A DNA stretch of 20,105 nt from a bacterium. GTDB taxonomy: Bacteria > Spirochaetota > UBA4802 > UBA5550. The position numbers and the translations under genes are program-made. Shown here one piece after another: positions 14,379 to 20,105 of this stretch; the stretch's first letter is position 1; each line of letters starts with the position of its first letter. Location: contig JAAENB010001125.1 of the NCBI GenBank assembly GCA_024224995.1, forward strand, positions 1 through 20,105, given 5' to 3'. The notes under the pieces are model-generated. The model did no database searches, was not told the DNA's origin, and was given only the letters and a program-made list of their open reading frames with translations.

Positions 14379-15494
14379 TTACCTCCGCGCTCCCGCCTTT
14401 TCTAAAATTTCCACAATTTCAAAATTGCCCAGGTTTTTCGCCATTTTCAGGGCGGTATTCCCGCTGCTGTTCCGGAAGCTGACGTTCGCGCCGTTGGCAA
14501 TGAGCAAACGGGTGATATCCGCGTAGCCTCTGAATGAGGCGATAATTAACGCGGTATTGCCAATGTTGTCCTTAGCGTTAATGTGGGCGCCTTTGACAAT
14601 GAGCAAGCGGACAATCTCGATCTTGCCGGAAAAAACACCGTCAATTAAAACGGTTTTTCCGCTGGAGGCCCTGCTTTTAATGTCGGCGCCGTTTTTAATA
14701 AGGAGTTTTACTATAGCGGTGTGACCTTTGTAGGCGGCAAAGTGAAGCGCGGTGTCGCCGTCTTTGGTTTTGGCTTTTACATCAACTCCTTTGTTAATGA
14801 AGAATTGCACAAGACCGGTTTTGCCGGAATGAACCGCGGTCATTAAAACGTTTTTTCCAAAGCGGTTTTCTGCTTTAATATCCGCGCCCTTTTCCAGCAG
14901 CAGTTTCGCCACGGGCAGGCTTCCCACGGCAGCGGCGATTAAAAGCGGAGTTCGCGCGGAGGAATCTTTCGCGTTAACGTCGAGCCCTTTGCTGATTAAA
15001 TAGTCAACAGTTTTAGTATTGCCCGAAGCCGCGCCGTTTAGTAAGGCAGTGGTGCCGTTATTGGTCCGGGCATCAATGTCGGCGCCTTTTTTTACCAGCA
15101 ATTGAACCAGGCCCGGCTTTCCGGAACGGGCCGCGCTGAGTAAGGGGGTAAGCCCCCGGCTGGTGGCGGCGTTAATGTCGGCTCTTTTTTTAAGCAGCAG
15201 TTTTACCACGGCAGTTTGCCCCCTGCCCGAAGCGAAGATGAGAGCGGTCATACTTTTGTAGGTGATATCGACATCGACCCCTGCTTTCATGAATTTCTTT
15301 ATGGCAGCCATATCACCATTACCACATGCCGATATGAAGTTATAAGCGGTCCCTTTTTTGGCAGAAAGCTCCGGCAGAGTTCCGGGCACGGCAGAAAGAA
15401 GCAAAATCGCAACGGCAAAAATTATTTTTGGAATAAGTGGATTTGTTGACGATTTTGATGATTTATTTCTTGTTTTTTGTGTAGAATAGCTCAT
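14379..15494 (-). CDS. Exported or membrane-anchored ankyrin-repeat protein
   Basis: A 371-residue protein. The N-terminus is basic and Ser-rich (1-22), followed by a hydrophobic segment (about 23-38, IIFAVAILLLSAVPG) that acts as a signal peptide or N-terminal anchor. From about 46 to the end there are ten 33-residue ankyrin repeats with the usual GxTALxxAAxxGxxxxVxLLLxxGADIxA pattern; several diverge at the TPL position (KNVLMTA, KTVLIDG). No catalytic domain is present, so it is a protein-binding scaffold, probably periplasmic. The ATG is preceded by GAGGA at 5-nt spacing. It is transcribed alone from a likely promoter at 15546-15574. A heptamer repeat and giant hairpins follow it. The partner is unknown; ankyrin proteins can be immunity proteins or inhibitors, but no effector gene is adjacent. 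Confidence 0.92.
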   Translation of the reverse strand: MSYSTQKTRNKSSKSSTNPLIPKIIFAVAILLLSAVPGTLPELSAKKGTAYNFISACGNGDMAAIKKFMKAGVDVDITYKSMTALIFASGRGQTAVVKLLLKKRADINAATSRGLTPLLSAARSGKPGLVQLLVKKGADIDARTNNGTTALLNGAASGNTKTVDYLISKGLDVNAKDSSARTPLLIAAAVGSLPVAKLLLEKGADIKAENRFGKNVLMTAVHSGKTGLVQFFINKGVDVKAKTKDGDTALHFAAYKGHTAIVKLLIKNGADIKSRASSGKTVLIDGVFSGKIEIVRLLIVKGAHINAKDNIGNTALIIASFRGYADITRLLIANGANVSFRNSSGNTALKMAKNLGNFEIVEILEKAGARR

Positions 15495-15545
15495 AAATCC
15501 TCTTTTCCCCCGGATTTTTTTCTGCTTTCTCCGGCTTATAGTAAA

Positions 15546-15574
15546 ATATAAGTATAAAAGAAGGACTTTGTCAA
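15546..15574 (-). promoter_or_regulatory. Probable sigma70 promoter of the ankyrin gene
   Basis: On the minus strand TTGACA (15569-15574) is followed after 17 bp by TTATAT (15546-15551); an overlapping TATATT gives 18 bp. The leader to the ATG at 15494 is about 45 nt and carries GAGGA. Confidence 0.6.
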
Positions 15575-15667
15575 GGAAATAGTCCGGAAATAAAAATTAA
15601 CACTTTCAAAAGCTCTATAAAAGCGTTGTCGTTCATGCCTCTACAACTAGCGTTCATTCCCCTTTAG

Positions 15668-15696
15668 TTGACGATTTGAAAAAAAAACAGTACTAT
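15668..15696 (+). promoter_or_regulatory. Possible promoter for the large fusion gene
   Basis: TTGACG (15668-15673), 17 bp, TACTAT (15691-15696). The -10 matches consensus at only 4 of 6 positions. It would give a leader of about 275 nt before the ATG at 15979. Confidence 0.35.
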
Positions 15697-15978
15697 AGAA
15701 TAAAGAAAAATCATCAGTGGGGGGCTTTTGAGTGATATCATATCCGGCAGCGATTTACCTTTTGCGTTGTATCATTCTATAGCAACAGCTACATAATACC
15801 CTCTTTCCCATTTACAATTTTAAGCGGTTTAACCCGGCAATCTCACCGGTGTTTCGTATTGCTGCAATGAGATTTTATTCCGGTCTGCTGCGGGCAGAAT
15901 TTAGAGAATTAACATCACAAAGTGTGGTGAACAGGAATTGTTTGTAATATCCTGAATAAAATGGCTTGGAGAATTAAT
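15697..15978 (+). other. Long leader or intergenic region upstream of the fusion gene
   Basis: About 280 bp with no gene I can support. A 22-codon frame begins at TTG 15728 after a G-run (LSDIISGSDLPFALYHS...) and stops at TAA; it could be a leader peptide or a gene remnant, but there is no further support. Short inverted repeats occur (ATTGC/GCAAT near 15860; CATCACA/TGTGGTG near 15915-15930). No riboswitch class was recognised. Confidence 0.3.
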
Positions 15979-18900
15979 ATGGAAGAAAGTAAGAAGAACA
16001 GAAAATTGAGTACGCTTAAGGAAATGATGGGCAGTATCGGGAGTGATGCCTATGATTTGAAAGCGTTGAGTATGAAACTGGGAGAAGACTATTTTAATAC
16101 TACCTATGGTGAACTTAAAAACTACGTAGAATTAATGGGCAGCGCGCTTCTTAACAAGGGGATCAAAAAAGGAGATACTATTGGTATTATTTCCGAGAAC
16201 AGGATTGAGTGGCCTCTTGTGTATCTTGGAGTAAGTTCAATTGGCGCCGTTATTGTTCCCTTGGATCCCGCATTGAAGCCCGACGAAGTGGAAACAGCTG
16301 TTGCGGCAAGTGATTGTGCCATGATCGTGGTTTCAAATTATACTATAGATAAACTTGCCAATATAGAATGGGGCAGCAATAATTTGAAACAGGTAATATG
16401 TCTGGACAAACATGAAAAGACAAATGACACAGCGGAAGAGAACGCTTATGTTTATTTTCAGTCGCTGCTTGGAACGGGACAGGAACTGATGGAAAAAGGG
16501 CAGGATCTTCTTTCAGGGAATACGGTAGAACCGGAAGATGTGGCCGCCATGATCCACATGCACGGATCGACCTTTGCCATGCTTACCCATAAGGGCCTCA
16601 TGGCAAACGCCTATGGGCTCATTGACCACGCGGGTTATACCGAAACAAAAATGAATCCCGGAGATAAGTCGCTTGCCTGCCTGCCGTTTCATCATACCCT
16701 CCAGGCCATGCTTGGCTTTTTAACGCCGTTGTTAACCTATGGAAATGTAGTAATTCTTGTCCGCTTTGAACTGGAAGAACTTATCGCGGTAATTAATGAA
16801 CTCGACATTCGTTTTATGCCTTCTGTTCCTTATCTTGTAGAGGCTCTGTGTAAAACTATGAAATTGAAAAATCTGCGAATCCCCAGCATGAAACTGGTTA
16901 TGAATGGGGGTGCCTCAACGCATAAAAGCATCAGTAAAGAGGCAGAAGCGCTGGGGGTTCCCTTATTCAGCGGATATGGGTTGAGTGAGTGCGCGCCAAT
17001 TGCTACCGCAGAAAAACCAGGGTATACAAAATATGCTTCTGTGGGTATTCCGTTTAACAACATGGAAATAAAAATCGCGAATCCCGGAACCCGGGGCAAT
17101 GGAGAGGTTCTGATTAAAGGACCAAGCGTCATGAAAGGATATTACAAAAAGCCGGAATTAACAAAAGCAGTTATTGATGAAGAGGGCTGGCTCCATACCG
17201 GCGACATTGGTAAGATCGATGAAGACGGCTATTTATTTATCACCGGAAGAATTAAGAATATTATTGTCAATAAGGGAGGCAAAAATATATTTCCCGAAGA
17301 CCCGGAAACCGCTTTATTAAAAAGCGAATATATTTCCCAGGCAGTAGTAGTTCCCCGGATTGATCCCATATTTGGAGAATCACCTTTTGCCATCATTCAT
17401 CCCAATGTAGCCGCTTTTACGGCACTGGAAAAAGAGACCGGGAAAAGAATGGGGGAAGATGATACCAAAAAGTTTTTAAGTGATGAAATAAAAAAAGTAA
17501 ACGAAGCTATCTCGGGCTATAAAAAAGCCCGGAATTTTGAGATATCCTATACTCCCTTACCGGTAGAATCAATAAAGAATGAACTCTTTATGTTTGAAGA
17601 TTTCTATCTCACTGAAGTGGAAAAGAAAACCGGGGATCAACCCGCGGAAAATAGTGGAAAAAATGAAACTTTACTGCAAAAGATCCAAACAGCATTAATA
17701 CTTGAGATTGAAACTTTTTTTCAAATAGGCAGAGAGCATATTTCCATGAGCAATGATCTTGGCGACTATGGGTTTGATTCCATGAGCCTGATCAGTTTTG
17801 TCGATGGGATCAATGAAAAATACAACCTTACTTTAAACCCGGCAGTTTTTATTGAATACGATTCAATAGAGAAGGTCTCGCTCTATCTTGAGGATGAACA
17901 TTCACAAAGTTTTCAAGAGTATTTCCAGGCAGGTACCCGGCAGGAACTCCCGGTTAAACAAAACGATACTGTTTCAAATGAGCGTAATAAGATTGATGAG
18001 CGAAAAGAAACAGAACCGGTAAAAACCGCTTATGCCCAAAAACGGACCTCGCGTGGGGGCCAGGAGTATTTCATGGGAATTGATGCCGGTTCCACTACGA
18101 TTAAAACCGTGGTAGTAAACCAACATGGCGAGATTTGTAATACAAGCTATGAGAGAACAACACCGGGAGAAGGAAAACCGGTACAATGCTCCGGTAATTG
18201 TGAACGCTGCGGCCGGTGTTCTCTGGGAAGTTTAAAAAACATCGTTACTGCCGCTCTCGCGGAAATTAATCTAAATCTCAATGATATTTCAAATATCGTG
18301 GTCACGGGAAGCCAGATTACACCGGAAACCAGGGATGTAATTCCGTATAACTTTCACGTGAGTGAAGTGAATGCTCATGTTTCCGGAGCATTGCGGCTGC
18401 ACCCTGATTGTAAAGCCATACTTGATGTTGGCGGCCAGGATAGCAAATCAATGATGTTCGATGAGAAATTAGGAAATTGGACATCCAAGATGAGCGGGAT
18501 TTGCGCGGCCGGAACCGGCGCTTTTCTGGATAGTGTAGCCGGAAAACTGGGGATTACGGTAGAATCAATGGAAGATATAGCGGACTATAATTCCACCCTG
18601 GATTTTTCATCGGTGTGTGCCGTGTTTGCTGCAACTTCGATTAATAAATTCAAGAACCGGTATTCCCTTGGAGAGTTAGTGGGCGGGGCCTGTGCCGCCC
18701 AGGCGCGGACTGTTATGTCCGGCGTGGGGGAGCTGTTCCAGGATTATTCAGGGACAATTTTGTTCCAGGGCGGCGTTGCCTCAAACAAAGTTGTTGCCCA
18801 TTACCTGGCTGAAATTACGGGGAATAAGATTGTTGTACCCGAACAGTATAAAGTCATGGGCGCTTTTGGGGCTGCCTGTCTCGCGCGGGAACATATTAAA

Positions 18901-20105
18901 ATAGAAAAAACCTTATCTACGGAATCGTTTTTTACCGCAAATGATATGAAGAAAAAATCCGTGACCATGCGGAGCCGAATGGTTATTAAAGATTTTTTCG
19001 CGTATAAGAAAAAGCCCTTTGTGTGGCGTAACCTGTTTTATCCAATAGAAGTTCTTAATGCCCTTGATTGCAGTGTTCTTACGCTCGAATCCCGGGCCGC
19101 GCTGGCCGCGCAAAACCGTAAAGAGGTTAAGGCGTCCCTGGACAAAGCCGCCTATAAAGGGTACGGCGCGGAGACCTGTTCGTTCTTGCGGGTGCTGGAA
19201 GGAATGGATTTGCCGGACCCCGTAGCCGGCGTTTCAACTTCCCAGCCATGCCAGCAGGGAGAACGTATTTTACGGGACCTGGTCTATTCAAAAGGTAAAA
19301 AAGATTCTTTTTATTCACTTAATACCCCTATTGATTCGGGTCCAAATACGCTTACGGATCTGGCCAGGGATATTGAGCAGTCAATTCATTGCCTGGAAAA
19401 AAGTCTTGGCAGAAAAATGGACATGGGACGGCTGGCAGAAGCGTTTGAGTATTCTAACCAGGCTCGAAAATTGGCTATGGAGTGTAATGACCTGCGGCGG
19501 GCCAATGTACCGCTGATTCCCGGCAGAGTGGCTATTAACTTCGCGAACATATTGTCACAGGGCTGGGGAACTCAGGAGTTTGTAGACATACAAAAGCAAT
19601 ACCGTATCGATTTATTGGAACAAAAAGATAAGCTGGAAGGAAGGGTTTCCATTGAAGACACGCACCGGCTTGTGTGGCTCCATCTTTCACCGTTTTACAA
19701 TACGAATCTTATGGATTATATAGAAGATACCTGTAACGCGCCGATTGTTATGGAAGAAGTGAATTCCATTCGATGGGACGCGCTGGATATTAGCAATCCA
19801 TATGAATCTCTGGCGAAAAAAATATTGAACTCCGGTTTTTTGAATATGGAAATGCGTTTTCAAAATGTGGTTGAGGAAGTGAAAAGAAGCAGCGCCAATG
19901 GCGTTGTTCTCTATAATCACATGTTCGGCAGATGCGCCATGTCCGACATTACCGTTATTCGAGGCTTGCGGGAATCTCTTGAAGAGGTTGGCATACCGCT
20001 TCTGGTCCTTGACGGAGACTGTATCGATCCTACGATTGATCCCTGTAGTACCTATACCAAGGTTCAGTCGTATGTTGAAGTGTTAAACGATAAAAAATTC
20101 AATAA
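15979..20105 (+). CDS. Fusion: AMP-ligase-like + acyl carrier + dehydratase activase + 2-hydroxyacyl-CoA dehydratase D-type subunit (3' end outside window)
   Basis: Open for 1375 codons with no stop. GGAG lies 7 nt before ATG 15979; an in-frame ATG at 15961 lacks a Shine-Dalgarno. Residues 1-540: AMP-binding fold with GYGLSE (332), GWLHTGD (403), GRIKNII (423), but a degenerate P-loop (189-204, MHGSTFAML; the TGxPKG part is missing). Residues 555-640: carrier domain, phosphopantetheine site Ser601 in GFDSMSL. From 698: BcrA/BadF-type activase, GIDAGSTT (700), VGGQDSK, CAAGTG with Cys842, and Cys880; the 38-residue spacing fits the two cluster ligands of HgdC-type activators. An additional Cys cluster is at 737-747. 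From about 1015: HgdB/D-like domain (ETCSFLRVLEG, STSQPCQQGER, LDGDCID), nearly complete at the window end. It would couple ATP-driven electron transfer to dehydration of a bound hydroxyacyl group. Confidence 0.9.
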   Translation, partial: MEESKKNRKLSTLKEMMGSIGSDAYDLKALSMKLGEDYFNTTYGELKNYVELMGSALLNKGIKKGDTIGIISENRIEWPLVYLGVSSIGAVIVPLDPALKPDEVETAVAASDCAMIVVSNYTIDKLANIEWGSNNLKQVICLDKHEKTNDTAEENAYVYFQSLLGTGQELMEKGQDLLSGNTVEPEDVAAMIHMHGSTFAMLTHKGLMANAYGLIDHAGYTETKMNPGDKSLACLPFHHTLQAMLGFLTPLLTYGNVVILVRFELEELIAVINELDIRFMPSVPYLVEALCKTMKLKNLRIPSMKLVMNGGASTHKSISKEAEALGVPLFSGYGLSECAPIATAEKPGYTKYASVGIPFNNMEIKIANPGTRGNGEVLIKGPSVMKGYYKKPELTKAVIDEEGWLHTGDIGKIDEDGYLFITGRIKNIIVNKGGKNIFPEDPETALLKSEYISQAVVVPRIDPIFGESPFAIIHPNVAAFTALEKETGKRMGEDDTKKFLSDEIKKVNEAISGYKKARNFEISYTPLPVESIKNELFMFEDFYLTEVEKKTGDQPAENSGKNETLLQKIQTALILEIETFFQIGREHISMSNDLGDYGFDSMSLISFVDGINEKYNLTLNPAVFIEYDSIEKVSLYLEDEHSQSFQEYFQAGTRQELPVKQNDTVSNERNKIDERKETEPVKTAYAQKRTSRGGQEYFMGIDAGSTTIKTVVVNQHGEICNTSYERTTPGEGKPVQCSGNCERCGRCSLGSLKNIVTAALAEINLNLNDISNIVVTGSQITPETRDVIPYNFHVSEVNAHVSGALRLHPDCKAILDVGGQDSKSMMFDEKLGNWTSKMSGICAAGTGAFLDSVAGKLGITVESMEDIADYNSTLDFSSVCAVFAATSINKFKNRYSLGELVGGACAAQARTVMSGVGELFQDYSGTILFQGGVASNKVVAHYLAEITGNKIVVPEQYKVMGAFGAACLAREHIKIEKTLSTESFFTANDMKKKSVTMRSRMVIKDFFAYKKKPFVWRNLFYPIEVLNALDCSVLTLESRAALAAQNRKEVKASLDKAAYKGYGAETCSFLRVLEGMDLPDPVAGVSTSQPCQQGERILRDLVYSKGKKDSFYSLNTPIDSGPNTLTDLARDIEQSIHCLEKSLGRKMDMGRLAEAFEYSNQARKLAMECNDLRRANVPLIPGRVAINFANILSQGWGTQEFVDIQKQYRIDLLEQKDKLEGRVSIEDTHRLVWLHLSPFYNTNLMDYIEDTCNAPIVMEEVNSIRWDALDISNPYESLAKKILNSGFLNMEMRFQNVVEEVKRSSANGVVLYNHMFGRCAMSDITVIRGLRESLEEVGIPLLVLDGDCIDPTIDPCSTYTKVQSYVEVLNDKKFN

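Noticed and set aside
15961..15963. Upstream ATG as start of the fusion gene
   Set aside because: It is in frame but has no Shine-Dalgarno. GGAG is correctly placed for the ATG at 15979.
16122..19920. Short open frames on the minus strand and in other plus frames
   Set aside because: The long frame from 15979 is open throughout and carries ordered domain motifs, so the others are shadows.

Overview
The window looks like chromosomal DNA from an anaerobic, probably diderm bacterium. Anaerobic lifestyle is inferred from the 2-hydroxyacyl-CoA dehydratase/activase fusion at the right end, whose family uses very oxygen-sensitive [4Fe-4S] clusters. The phylum cannot be settled by reading. The mix of leucine-rich-repeat and ankyrin exported proteins, a PAS/GAF NarL-type kinase, an apparent DUF6909-like protein and a giant dehydratase fusion would fit Aminicenantes/Acidobacteriota or Spirochaetota, but that is a guess. 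Promoters are classical sigma70 type, and several are near consensus.

Layout. Bases 3-128 hold the tail of a plus-strand gene. Bases 210-5252 are a compact minus-strand operon with a consensus promoter (TTGACA-N17-TATAAT) and a perfect Shine-Dalgarno. It encodes a phage late control D / VgrG-like spike protein with an added C-terminal beta domain, a LysM + peptidoglycan-binding protein, an alpha/beta-hydrolase (lipase-like) protein with a long helical C-terminus, and an exported leucine-rich-repeat protein. I read this as a contractile-injection-system spike, adaptor, effector and candidate-immunity cassette with no sheath, tube or baseplate genes nearby. Divergent from it (5498-8390) is a two-component pair: a PAS-PAS-GAF histidine kinase and a NarL/FixJ response regulator. 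Then come a small acidic protein of unknown function (minus, 8582-9100), a 559-aa protein with a nucleoside-phosphorylase-like C-terminus (plus, TTG start, near-consensus promoter), a SWIM-SNF2 helicase (minus, 11267-13801), an exported ten-ankyrin-repeat protein (minus, 14379-15494), and an open-ended plus-strand gene from 15979 to the window end. This last gene fuses an AMP-ligase-like domain, an acyl carrier domain, a dehydratase activase and a dehydratase D-type subunit.

The intergenic DNA is unusual. Two very long hairpins (9230-9341 and 14148-14275) have unrelated stem sequences but almost the same loop in the same orientation. Their stem imperfections are G.T wobbles on the strand carrying the loop, which suggests a family of structured elements selected as single-stranded DNA or RNA. 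A third long palindrome (13936-14090) folds into a T shape with two side hairpins. A 7-bp tandem repeat abuts the stop codon of the ankyrin gene. These elements, the orphan injection cassette and the carrier-linked dehydratase fusion with a degenerate ATP-binding loop are the best candidates for new biology. No tRNA, rRNA, CRISPR array or transposase gene was seen.
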